Source: Rhodospirillales bacterium (GTDB taxonomy: Bacteria; Pseudomonadota; Alphaproteobacteria; Rhodospirillales; Defluviicoccaceae). From it: a DNA stretch of 64,000 nucleotides. The first letter of the stretch is position 1, and each line of letters opens with the position of its first letter. The DNA is taken from positions 462,501-526,500 of the forward strand of contig JADJRE010000002.1 of NCBI GenBank assembly GCA_016712375.1. The letters are read 5' to 3'. The notes under the pieces are model-generated. The model saw only the letters and a list, made by a program, of their open reading frames with translations, made no database searches and was not told the origin of the DNA. The position numbers and the translations under genes are program-made. This document shows positions 8,964 to 17,488 of this stretch, one piece after another.

Positions 8964-11786
8964 ATGATCACCGTACCGGACGAACAACTGGCCGCACTCG
9001 CACGAAACTATTCCTTCGAGCGTATTCGAGAGAGCCTAGGTGCGGCAGGCTACACGGTTTCGGGGAGCCCTTACGCGGGCCGCGTCCTGGTCACTGACCG
9101 CAACGGCAACACGAGTTGCCTTGGACTCGATGGCCATGGCCGTCTCGCCCTGTTCTCAACGCCGCTCAGCCAGACCTACGCATGGGAGTATGATGAGCAT
9201 AACCGTGTGACCTCCTTTCGGCTACCATTCGGTCATGAACTGAGGTTTTCGTATGACGAGCGGGATCGCCCGTCCTCATGTTGGTGCGACGGCGAACGAC
9301 GATGGCGATTCGAGTGGGACGATAATGCGCGACTGCTGAGTTGCGTATATCCAGACAACTGCATCGAACGGTCGACCCATCATCCCTCGGGTGGCCTGGC
9401 GGACTTCGTTGACCGCGCTGGAGGCCGAACGGTCTTTGAACGGGACGAACGGGGAACCGTCGTTGCTTTGGTCGATCCGAACGGCCGTCGCACAACATAC
9501 GAGTATGCCGGCTGGGATCGGCCTGCCCGGATTGTCCGGCCTGACGGCAGCACCGAGGAGGTAGAGCGGGACAAACGGGGCCGGGTCAGGACGGCACGCA
9601 TCAACGGTGCGCTTTGGGCGCATGTCGAGTACGACGATCGGGATCAGATCTCGCGCATCGATTACGGAGACGGACATTTCGTCGCGTTTACCTACGACGC
9701 CGCGGGCCGGGTAACAGAAGCCCGCAATCCCTCGACGGTGGTCAGGCGGGAGTACGACGCAAAGGGCAGGCTGCTGGCCGAGGATCAGGGCGATGACCGA
9801 GTCACCTACACGTACGACGACTGCGGCCTACTGACGCAGATCGCGACACCGGACGGCGCGTCTGTCGGGTTCCACTACGACGCAGATGGACGAGTCGTCC
9901 AAATCGACGACTTGGCCGCGCAGACGCACACGTTTGCCTATCGCCCGAGCGAGAACGGGCAGCGCGTCCGGCACCGCTATCCCAACGGCATCGTCGCCGA
10001 GACTGCGCTCCGACCCGACGGCCGGCCGCTCAAGAAGACGGCGGCATTCGCCGGCGCCTCACCCTGGTCCCACGCGGTTCGGTTTACGTACGATGTAAAC
10101 AACCGCCTGACAGACGTTGACGATACGGCGGTCGGGGCGAAGTGTTACGAATACGACGCGATCGGGCAGGTTACCGGCTTCAGCTTCGGCGGCCGGAGCC
10201 GGCAGTTTGCGTACGACGCCAACGGAAACCGCCTCCTCGCCGATGGGGAGCAGGCGCGGTTCGGGGCGATGAACGAGCTGTTCGAACAGGGCGGACAGTC
10301 GTTCACTTACGACGCCCGGGGCAACCTTACCGAGGCCGCCGGCGACGGCGGGCGGACGCGCTATACCTTCAACGACCAGAACCTGCTGATCGCCGTCGAT
10401 CTGCCCGACAGCCGCCGAGTCGAGTTCACCTACGATGCGTTTGCTCGCCGCATCCACAAACGCGTCGGCGATACCACGACACGCTACCTCTGGGCGGGCG
10501 AGGTGCTTTTGGCAGAAATCACCGAAGGTCCGGCCGGACGCGTCAGGCGGGACTATCTCTTCTTTCCCGGCGTGTATGCTCCACTCTCCATGCGGGAGAA
10601 CGGTTGCAGTTTCTTCTTTCACAACGATCCGCTTGGTGCGCCGCAGTTCGTGAGCGACGCCTCCGGGCACCTCGTCTGGTTCGGCGAGGCGACCCCTTTT
10701 GGAATGCCGATGTATTGTCGCGGCTCGCTTCGTCAGCCGCTGCGGTTCCCGGGACACTACTTCGACGAGGAAACCGGATTGCATTACGGCCGCGCCCGCT
10801 ATTATTCGCCTCATATCGGGCGATGGCTGTCGCGCGACCCGCTGGATTTGTTCTCGGGACCCAATCTCTATCTTTACTGCGGCAACGATCCGGTCAACGA
10901 TGCCGACCCGCTCGGTCTGCTGAGCGGCTTCTGGAAATACGCGGCCGCCGCTGCCATCGTTGCCGTGGGAGTGGCTGCGGTCGTCGTGGCCGGCCCCGCG
11001 GTTCTCGCCGTTGCTGCTGGCGCGGCCGCATTCAGCGCCGCCACCGTGTCGTCCGCCGCCCTCGTCGTCGCCGGTGGCGCGGCAATCGGCGCCGGGGTCG
11101 GGCTTGGTCTGGCGCGGGACGGATGCATTCAGTGCCAGGCCGCAGCGATGAAACAGGGGGCGTTGATCGGGGCCGGCGCCGCTTTGGGGGTGATGGGAGC
11201 GGCAGTTGGTGCCATCGGTGCCGCCGGCGGCGGCGGGCTTGCGCTCGCTGGCGCCGGCGCGACCGCTTCCTCGCAGGCGGCGGTCGTTGCAGCAACGAAC
11301 GCTGCGACAGCGGCGGCAGGAATGACCGCCGCCGCCACGGGCGTCGCGATGATGCAGCAGGGCGGGCAAGGCGAGGGGGGAGGAGAAGCGGAGTCAGGCG
11401 AGGATGAGACCGAGACCACAAAGCAAGAGCCGCCGCGCCTGCGCGAGCCGGGGGAAGGAACTAACGTTGACGCCGACTGGGGGAACCCCAAGTCCACCAA
11501 AGCTTACGGACACTCACGAAGTGAACATGGCGCTCAGAGACCGGGGCAGCAATTAGCGGACCGTGCGCGTGGAAAGGGTACTGATCAAGGCCAATTTCAT
11601 GATAATGACAGTATTGTTGAGGCAGAGCAGAGAGCGCCCATTACCGCGGGCGAACACACTGTCGAGATGGGAAAGCCGGTTGGTCGGGTTTACCACCCTG
11701 ACGGCTCGACATCGGAGAATGTTACGAAGGTCAAAGTGATTCGTAAACCTGACGGCTCTGTTCGAACGAGCTATCCCGTTGAATGA
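8964..11786 (+). CDS. rhs: Rhs-repeat T6SS effector with C-terminal toxin
   Basis: 940 residues. From the N-terminus to about residue 560 there are many YD/RHS repeats (for example YEYDAIGQVTGF, FTYDAAGRVTEA, YTYDDCGLLTQI), followed by the Rhs core end with GLHYGRARYYSPHIGRWLSRDP and NDADPLGLLSG near residue 640, the normal autoproteolysis boundary. Next come very Ala/Gly-rich hydrophobic segments (about 655-830) that could insert into membranes, an acidic linker, and about 100 residues of variable toxin with AYGHSRSEHG, GQFHDNDSIVEAEQ and VRTSYPV. The H...H and S/T-x-YP pattern recalls BECR-fold RNase toxins; this is an inference. DNA becomes less GC-rich from about 11470 on, a mark of tip exchange. 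Confidence 0.9.
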   Translation: MITVPDEQLAALARNYSFERIRESLGAAGYTVSGSPYAGRVLVTDRNGNTSCLGLDGHGRLALFSTPLSQTYAWEYDEHNRVTSFRLPFGHELRFSYDERDRPSSCWCDGERRWRFEWDDNARLLSCVYPDNCIERSTHHPSGGLADFVDRAGGRTVFERDERGTVVALVDPNGRRTTYEYAGWDRPARIVRPDGSTEEVERDKRGRVRTARINGALWAHVEYDDRDQISRIDYGDGHFVAFTYDAAGRVTEARNPSTVVRREYDAKGRLLAEDQGDDRVTYTYDDCGLLTQIATPDGASVGFHYDADGRVVQIDDLAAQTHTFAYRPSENGQRVRHRYPNGIVAETALRPDGRPLKKTAAFAGASPWSHAVRFTYDVNNRLTDVDDTAVGAKCYEYDAIGQVTGFSFGGRSRQFAYDANGNRLLADGEQARFGAMNELFEQGGQSFTYDARGNLTEAAGDGGRTRYTFNDQNLLIAVDLPDSRRVEFTYDAFARRIHKRVGDTTTRYLWAGEVLLAEITEGPAGRVRRDYLFFPGVYAPLSMRENGCSFFFHNDPLGAPQFVSDASGHLVWFGEATPFGMPMYCRGSLRQPLRFPGHYFDEETGLHYGRARYYSPHIGRWLSRDPLDLFSGPNLYLYCGNDPVNDADPLGLLSGFWKYAAAAAIVAVGVAAVVVAGPAVLAVAAGAAAFSAATVSSAALVVAGGAAIGAGVGLGLARDGCIQCQAAAMKQGALIGAGAALGVMGAAVGAIGAAGGGGLALAGAGATASSQAAVVAATNAATAAAGMTAAATGVAMMQQGGQGEGGGEAESGEDETETTKQEPPRLREPGEGTNVDADWGNPKSTKAYGHSRSEHGAQRPGQQLADRARGKGTDQGQFHDNDSIVEAEQRAPITAGEHTVEMGKPVGRVYHPDGSTSENVTKVKVIRKPDGSVRTSYPVE

Positions 11787-11795
11787 TGGCGTGAA

Positions 11796-12458
11796 ATGCT
11801 ACAGGACTTCCAAATACATATTAGTTATAAGCGAAGGTTGTCATTCGACGATTTCGATGTTTCGGACTACGCGGACGCCTCTAATATGTTTGTGGAAATC
11901 AAAAAGTTATGTGCACACTATGAGGGCCAGTTTACAATAAAAATAGGAGAGTACGCACTTGAATTTGATCTTGATCCAGATATCACAACGATTATAGATG
12001 ATATTTTCAGCACGTTGGAGCACATACAAACTGCTGAAAAATGCGCTGCGGAGATATACTTCTTTGAACAAGGCAGCGACACAAATATCGTCATAAACAA
12101 AGATGTGCCCGATACCCTTTCGCTGCGGGTGCGGAAGGGAGAGTATGTCTCCAAGGTTAACAGTATGTTTCCTGAAACAACATTCGAGGTGAAGCTTAGC
12201 GCATTCATCCAGGAATGGGCCCAACTAATAACCATTATACTGGATCTTGCCATAAAAGACACGCCAAATTTGGCAAGAGAAAGTTTCTTCGCCGACTATA
12301 AGCGACGACTAGCAGATTTATTAATCGCGCAGAAGCTACGAGTTAATTTTTACCAACGCCCCTTTTATGTCTGTCAGCGCACCCCGCTCCACCTCGATCG
12401 TCGGCGCGGTGATCTTGGTTTGCGTCCGGCGTCATCTCGATGCTGCCACCGCAGGTGA
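11796..12458 (+). CDS. Candidate immunity protein for the Rhs toxin
   Basis: Starts 9 bases after the Rhs stop. The DNA is clearly AT-rich compared with everything around it, as is common for toxin-immunity cassettes. The first 185 or so residues look like a genuine acidic soluble protein (LQDFQIHISYKRRLSFDDFD, LEFDLDPDITTIIDDIFSTL), but no family is recognised. From about 12345 the frame runs antisense through the vgrG 3' end and the residues become arginine-rich, so the natural C-terminus has probably been lost or frameshifted where the two genes meet. Function is inferred from position only. Confidence 0.65.
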   Translation: MLQDFQIHISYKRRLSFDDFDVSDYADASNMFVEIKKLCAHYEGQFTIKIGEYALEFDLDPDITTIIDDIFSTLEHIQTAEKCAAEIYFFEQGSDTNIVINKDVPDTLSLRVRKGEYVSKVNSMFPETTFEVKLSAFIQEWAQLITIILDLAIKDTPNLARESFFADYKRRLADLLIAQKLRVNFYQRPFYVCQRTPLHLDRRRGDLGLRPASSRCCHRR

Positions 12459-14179
12459 GTGACGATGCTCGTCGTGCCGACGACCTCCCCGCGTTTGCCG
12501 TGAGCCGGGGTTCCCGCCGGGGCTTTGATAGTAATGTTCCCCGCCTTGACGTCGAGCTTTTCGTTGCCACTGTCGAGGGTCTTTTCCGAGTCTCCGACCT
12601 TTATTGTTTTGCTGTAGCTCGGTGAATGACTGCCTTCGATGACGACCTTGTAATCCCGGGCCGCGTGAATGAATATTTCCTCGCTGCCCTTTTTGTCCTC
12701 CATCCTGATTTCATTGTATCCGCCGCCCCCCTTGCTGCTGTTGGACTTGAGGCCGCTCATCGTCGCCTGGTCGGGCAGGGTCATCGGCGGCATCGTCTTG
12801 TCGTTGTAGACGCTGCCGATGATGAGGGGGCGGTCGGGGTCGCCTTCGAGGAAGGCGACGATCACCTCGTCGCCGACGCGGGGGATGAACTGGGAGCCGA
12901 AGCGGTTGCTCGCCCAGGCCTGGCCGACGCGGATCCAGCAGGAGCTCGTGTCGTCGCCTTTCGCCCGGCGGTCCCAGTGGAACTGCACCTTTACCCGGCC
13001 GTATTTGTCGGTGTGGATCTCCTCGCCGGGCGGGCCGGTGACAAAGCCGGTCTGCAGCCCCTGCACCATCGGCTTCGGCGTCAGGCGGCGGGGGCGAAAG
13101 CGCACCGTGCCGGGGACGGCTGTGAAGCTGCACCTGCACAGCGTGCCGCTGCCGTCGCTGCCCGAGACGTAGGCGTCGGAGGCGAGCTCCAGCGTGGTGG
13201 CGAGGATCAGGTATTCGGCGTTCTGATCCTTGCGCGGGTGGCCGGTGAGGCGGAACAGGTTGCCGGCGGCGAGGCCGGCCGCGTCGCCGCCTCCCGTCAC
13301 CTGGCGGGCGTCGGCCTGCAGTTCTTCCAGCCGCATCCGGCTGGTACTCGTCGCCTCGGCGGCGGTCAGGTACTCCCCGGGATAATCGTAATACTCGAAC
13401 TTCGCGAGCGAGTGGCTCCCCAAAGGCTGCGCGTCGCTTCCTTCGAGCGTGACCCGCGGCTTGGTGAAATCGAAATCGCGCAGGGCGTAGACACCGGTTT
13501 CGACCCGCTCCAGCCGCTGCCAGTCGGAGATGTTGTCGCGCTCGCGCCGGTCGCTCGACTCGGGGGGATAGTAGGGGATTTCGGCGTAGCCGGCGGCGGG
13601 AGAAAGCGGCGTGTCGGCATCGGCGAGGACGAGGACGTGCCGCTTCGACTCATGGCGGAAGAAATAGAAGATGCCTTCCTGCTCCATCAGCCGGCTGACG
13701 AAGTTGAGGTCCGTTTCCCGGTACTGGACGCAGTAGTCCCAGGTCCGGTAGGTGCTGGTCAGCTTGTCCTCGAACTCGCTGAAGCCGCGGTCGTGAAACA
13801 CCTGCTTCAGGATATCGGGGGCGGTCTTGTTCTGGAAGATGCGGCAGTCGGCGTTGCGCCCGAGGAACCACAGCCAGGGCCGCAGCGTGACGGCGTAGCT
13901 GGCGTAGCGATCGACGGTGCCGCGGTAGGCGAACCGATCGACGAGACCATGGAAGGGCCGCACCTCGGCCCCATCGACCGCCGGGTCGACGGCGATGGTC
14001 ATCGGCTGACCCAACAGCTGGTCGCCCTTGATGTCCGGATTTTCGCTGAGGAGGTCGAGGTCGATGGCGAACGGCTGGCTGAGCGCTTCGGTCGCGGCCA
14101 TCCGGCGGAACAGCAGCGCGTCCGCCCCGAGCGGGCTGTTCACCCGGATTAGCCGGTAAGCTTGAACCGCTTCCGCCAT
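12336..14179 (-). CDS. vgrG: VgrG spike protein (TssI), 3' end frame-disrupted
   Basis: T6SS needle tip. The gp27-like part runs from PLGADALLFRRMAATEALSQ through TYRTWDYCVQYRETDLNFVS and the FYFFRHE block. The gp5-like OB fold contains GRVKVQFHWDRR and SCWIRVGQAWAS, followed by VIVAFLEGDPDRPLIIGSVY and the beta-helix region. The main frame is open to 12374, but the last 45 codons are out of frame. Conserved C-terminal sequence (LTCGGSIEMTP, then TKITAPTIEVERG and GALVKINS with a TAG at 12336) is read in two other frames, so two indels lie between about 12440 and 12510. No fused effector domain. The start at 14179 is shared with the second, truncated copy. Confidence 0.9.
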
Positions 14180-14310
14180 GTGCTCCCCCTGAGCTTTTAC
14201 TGAATGCTAGGCCGTTCGTGGGCGGTTGAATAGAGGGCGCCTGATTGTGCCGTCTTGGTTACTCCATGCAAGCCTCGGACGGACGGCCTAATGGGTCGCG
14301 GCCACTCAGC
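13880..14310 (-). repeat. Duplicated vgrG 5' end and promoter region, copy 1
   Basis: The first 100 codons of vgrG and about 120 bases upstream of it are repeated, nearly identical, at 15610-16035. Shared upstream landmarks are CGTTCGTGGGCGGTTGAATA at 14213 and CGGCCTAATGGGT at 14284. The duplication gives both units the same promoter and is a substrate for recombination that would delete the effector gene in between. Confidence 0.8.
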
Positions 14311-14372
14311 TTCGCCAGGGGCCGCTCAGCGTGACGGCTGGAAAAGAAGCATGTCGCGGTTTGCAATCCGAC

Positions 14373-15565
14373 TCACAGTCCCTCTGGCCGGCGTATTTCG
14401 GTAAAGAACTGGCCAACGACATGGTCAATTTCGTTCCTAGCCTCTTCCAAATTCCTTCGGACGAAATTGTTATAACTCGTCGTACCCGGTTTGAGCCCCA
14501 GGCCGTCTACTTCTCGGTCGATGCGCCGGTAGTGGCGGTCCCATATCTCGCGCACTTTCGAATTGTGCAGTTGTCTTCGACTGGCAAGCTCCGTCTCTAT
14601 GCCTCTCATGTTCTGAAAGGCGTTTAGCTCCGGCTCGCTAAACACGTTGGGATAACGATCCAGGACCTGCAGCTCGATGGCATGATGGACCTGTCCACCT
14701 TGGCGTACACCGAGACTTTGCGCGTAACCTTCTCGAAGAGTGTCGAACCGCGCTCGCGCGGCGGCGGCTCGCCCGGTCACGGTTGGCGCGCGCGGTTTCG
14801 GCCGACGGGCAGGTCGCGGCGAGATGCCCGCTTCTTCGACGATGCCTTTCTCAACCATTTCGGCGATCTCTGCGTCGATGTCGATCGGGCCATCAAAGTG
14901 CTTGGCGGCACTTGGACTGGGCAAGGATTTCTGAAGCTTCTCCGGCAGGACGCGCGTCAGGCGCGCCAGTTTTGTCGATTGCAGAAGCTTGCCAGCGCCC
15001 TTAGTCGCCAGGATTTCGATGACGATCGCCATGACGTCGACCTGGAGGCGCCCGGTGCACTGCGGCAAGCCGCCGGCGTCATAGGCCTTGCGGTAGCCTT
15101 CGACTGCATCCTTCGCCAGGCGAAGTCCAAGGTCGTAAACCTCCTGTTGATAGGCTTCGCGGAAGGGATGGGAACGAAGGACAAGGGGGTAGCCGATGGC
15201 GACCATGACCTTGAGAGCGAGTTGGGCCATCGATAGAAGCGAGCCTGCGAAATCGGCCCATGCTTTCTTGAAGGACCCCTCCGTCTTCCCCAGACCCACC
15301 GCGTCCCGCAGCCAGCCGAGGACGGCCAGTGCCTGATCGCCATACTCGGAAAGCCGATCCGCAATGCCCCGCCAGAAGGCGGTCCGGTCCGCCTCCGACC
15401 AGAGCTCGCAATAGACGTACCGTTGGGCGAAAAGGGCCGCGGACTGTGGTCCCGCGGCAAAGATCTCAACCGGACCCGGCCTCCAAGACGGCGACCGGCA
15501 CAGGGTGCCGTCGACGACGGATTGGACTTTCCCGATATCAACCGGCCCGAGCGTACTTCCGGCCC
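14373..15565 (-). CDS. Putative T6SS nuclease effector, joined to a vgrG stump
   Basis: The frame is open from a TAA near 15566 down to 14373, about 395 codons, but has no obvious ATG near its 5' end; the first in-frame ATG is at 15299, inside conserved-looking sequence. Early residues read YVYCELWSEADRTAFWRGIA and LSEYGDQALAVLGWLRDAVG, then a hydrophobic stretch, a Pro/Arg-rich linker and a C-terminal domain with QVHHAIELQVLDRYPNVFSE, NMRGIETEL and LHNSKVREIWDRHYRR. The paired histidines and the later LHxSKxRxxW resemble His-Me finger (HNH-like) nuclease toxins; this is inferred. The 5' end seems to have been lost when the gene was joined to the truncated vgrG upstream. No immunity gene follows before vgrG copy 1. 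Confidence 0.65.
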
Positions 15566-15918
15566 ATTATCACTCCGGTGTGGGCGACAGTTCGGGGATG
15601 CTGCGCAGACACGACGGCTAAGGGCCGGAGCCTGACGGCGTAGCTGGCGTAGCGAATCGACGGTGCCGCGATAGGCGAACCGATCGACGGGAAAGGCCGA
15701 ACCTCGGCCCCGTCGACCGCCGGGTCGATGGCGATGGTCATCGGCTGACCCAGCAACTGGTCGCCCTTGATCTCCGGGTTGTCGCTGAGGAGGTCGAGGT
15801 CGATCGCAAACGGCTGGCTGAGCGCTTCGGACGCGGCCATCCGGCGGAACAGCAGCGCATCCGCGCCGAGCGGGCTGTTCACCCGGATCCGCCGGTAAGC
15901 CTGAACCGCTTCCGCCAT
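15538..15918 (-). pseudogene. vgrG: Second vgrG, N-terminal stump
   Basis: Residues 1-100 match vgrG copy 1 almost exactly (PLGADALLFRRMAASEALSQ, GDQLLGQPMTIAIDPAVDGA). A small indel near residue 80 has changed FHGLVDRFAYRG into FPSIGSPIAAPS before the frame recovers. Similarity stops near 15610, and the rest of the frame to 15538 is unrelated. About 500 codons of VgrG are missing. The remaining sequence runs straight into the nuclease effector gene in a different frame, so a deletion or an unequal crossover between two vgrG-effector units has taken place. Confidence 0.82.
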
Positions 15919-16035
15919 GTGCTGCCCCTGAGCGTTTTCTAAATGCTAGCCCGTTCGTGGGCGGTTGAATAGGGGGCGCTTAATCGTGCTGACTACCGGA
16001 GATTATCCGGCACCCTAACGGCCTAATGGGTGGCA
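15610..16035 (-). repeat. Duplicated vgrG 5' end and promoter region, copy 2
   Basis: Partner of the repeat at 13880-14310. It covers the start of the vgrG stump and the upstream motif CGTTCGTGGGCGGTTGAATA. The similarity fades around 16035, after CGGCCTAATGGGT. Confidence 0.8.
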
Positions 16036-16240
16036 TCCACTTTGATAAGGAGCGGACCCATGCACTTAAAGAGCAGGGAATCGCGCGTTACTGAGGGTGG
16101 AGTTAATCATAGCGCCTGTTTTCACGCTCGGTGCAGGACTTGGGAATCCGTTTGCTGGTGCATCGAAGCAAGGCTTAGGTGATCGGGGATGCAGCCAGCG
16201 GACGCGTCGCGTACGAAGGCTGACTACATCGGTGCGCCGA
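16036..16240. other. Spacer between vgrG stump and immunity candidate
   Basis: Small frames on both strands cross this region but none has a recognisable domain or good ribosome site. It probably holds the 3' untranslated region of the effector-immunity pair and the distal promoter of the vgrG copy. Confidence 0.4.
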
Positions 16241-16480
16241 TCACCTCGGAAGGAAAGCAGCCTCAATGATGTCAAATCCCGGCTCGGCAATAACAACGCG
16301 TGCATTGCGCCCCCGCGAATGGGTGTTGGTACGAACTTCCCACCACCGCATTTCAGGGTCAGAAGAACGTATTTGAGAAATTCGGGCAGGTTCCAGCCAC
16401 GTCCACCCTCGCGATTCGACGGTCGATCGGGCGACTGCAAGCAAGCGGCGTTGTAATTCGGGGTCGATTAATTGTTGCAA
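16241..16480 (-). CDS. Small protein, candidate immunity to the HExxH effector
   Basis: 79 residues starting 12 bases after the stop of the metalloprotease-like effector on the same strand, the classic place for an immunity gene. It reads MQQLIDPELQRRLLAVARST with WTWLEPARISQIRSSDPEMR and WWEVRTNTHSRGRNARVVIA. There is no signal peptide, so it would act in the cytoplasm. No family is recognised. The role is inferred from position and size. Confidence 0.55.
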   Translation of the reverse strand: MQQLIDPELQRRLLAVARSTVESRGWTWLEPARISQIRSSDPEMRWWEVRTNTHSRGRNARVVIAEPGFDIIEAAFLPR

Positions 16481-16492
16481 ACGCTGCGTCTC

Positions 16493-17443
16493 CTAATCAC
16501 AGGCCATGAGTGGCGCCGGGCACACTGGAGGGGGGTCCTGCAAGACAAGCTGAACTGAGAAAAGTTGGCCACCCAACCAAATTGTACCGATCTCCGCACC
16601 CTCACACACGAGTTGCTGTACCGTGACATAACCGTTGGCAATTGGAAATCGAATACCCGTGAGAATGCCGCGGAGACCATGAACACTCAGTTGTGCATAC
16701 CCTTCGGCCAATGCTTCCTCAAGGTACGTCATAATCGCCGATCGGGAGTACGCCGACATCGCGAGCCGGGCGCGAAACGCTCGGAAGGGCCAAAATCTTG
16801 GCGAGAAGAAGCTGTGCACTAGTTCATGAAGCCTGACAAGCTGGACCTCTGTTGCCGACCCTGCAGTCGAATAGGTTACGTCTCCGAACGCCGTCGTTGA
16901 GCCTTCTCCTGCCGGGAGGCTCGCATCACCATCAACAAAAGGCCGACGCCGGGGATTCCAGGCCTGTTCATCTGCTCCAACTCTGGCCAGACCAGGGCTT
17001 CGCGGTCGAGCGGCATCAGCGACACTAGCACCACGCGTTGCCTGAATGCTTCGCGCACTTCGGCGGAGCAGAATCGCCATCACTGCGGTGACTCCAGCCG
17101 TGACGAGTGCTCGGGCAAAAAGACGTGCTGCTGCGTCGAGGTGCTGCGAGGTCCGTGCACGGTAGGCTGTTGTTCCAAAATCAATCAGATCTCGAGCCAC
17201 GTCGGTGATAGACCAGCCAATCAAGAAGGCACCGACAAGTAACAGCCCAACGTCGACCACCTCTCCCACTCCAAAGAAGTGTGATCCCGCCCAAATGGCA
17301 AGTGTCCCAGCAATAATTGCAAGCGTTTGAGGCTCAAGAAAGGCCTGCAGTTGCGCTCCTAACGCCGCTGGCATGTAGGCTGCCGACCTCTGGATCGCCT
17401 CCGTAATTTTCCTCTCAGCCGGCCATTGTGAAACGTCACACAT
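16493..17443 (-). CDS. Putative T6SS effector with HExxH metallopeptidase motif
   Basis: 316 residues. The N-terminal 110 contain two hydrophobic helices (LAIIAGTLAIWAGSHFFGVG, VVDVGLLLVGAFLIGWSITD) of a type met at the head of polymorphic T6SS toxins. A second hydrophobic piece is at ALVTAGVTAVMAILLRR. The C-terminal half has LHELVHSFFSPRF (HExxH, zinc ligands and catalytic Glu) and, 30 or so residues on, YLEEALAEGYAQ, which can supply the third ligand in gluzincin style. It lies directly after clpV on the same strand with 45 bases between, and a small possible immunity gene follows. Peptidase activity is predicted from motifs only; the target is unknown. Confidence 0.7.
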   Translation of the reverse strand: MCDVSQWPAERKITEAIQRSAAYMPAALGAQLQAFLEPQTLAIIAGTLAIWAGSHFFGVGEVVDVGLLLVGAFLIGWSITDVARDLIDFGTTAYRARTSQHLDAAARLFARALVTAGVTAVMAILLRRSARSIQATRGASVADAARPRSPGLARVGADEQAWNPRRRPFVDGDASLPAGEGSTTAFGDVTYSTAGSATEVQLVRLHELVHSFFSPRFWPFRAFRARLAMSAYSRSAIMTYLEEALAEGYAQLSVHGLRGILTGIRFPIANGYVTVQQLVCEGAEIGTIWLGGQLFSVQLVLQDPPPVCPAPLMACD

Positions 17444-17488
17444 GTGTTTCCCTTTTCCGCTTGCATGTCCACGAAGGCCAAACTTGTG

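Noticed and set aside
12626..14152. A 508-codon plus-strand frame opposite vgrG
   Set aside because: Antisense shadow; the minus strand has the complete VgrG signature.
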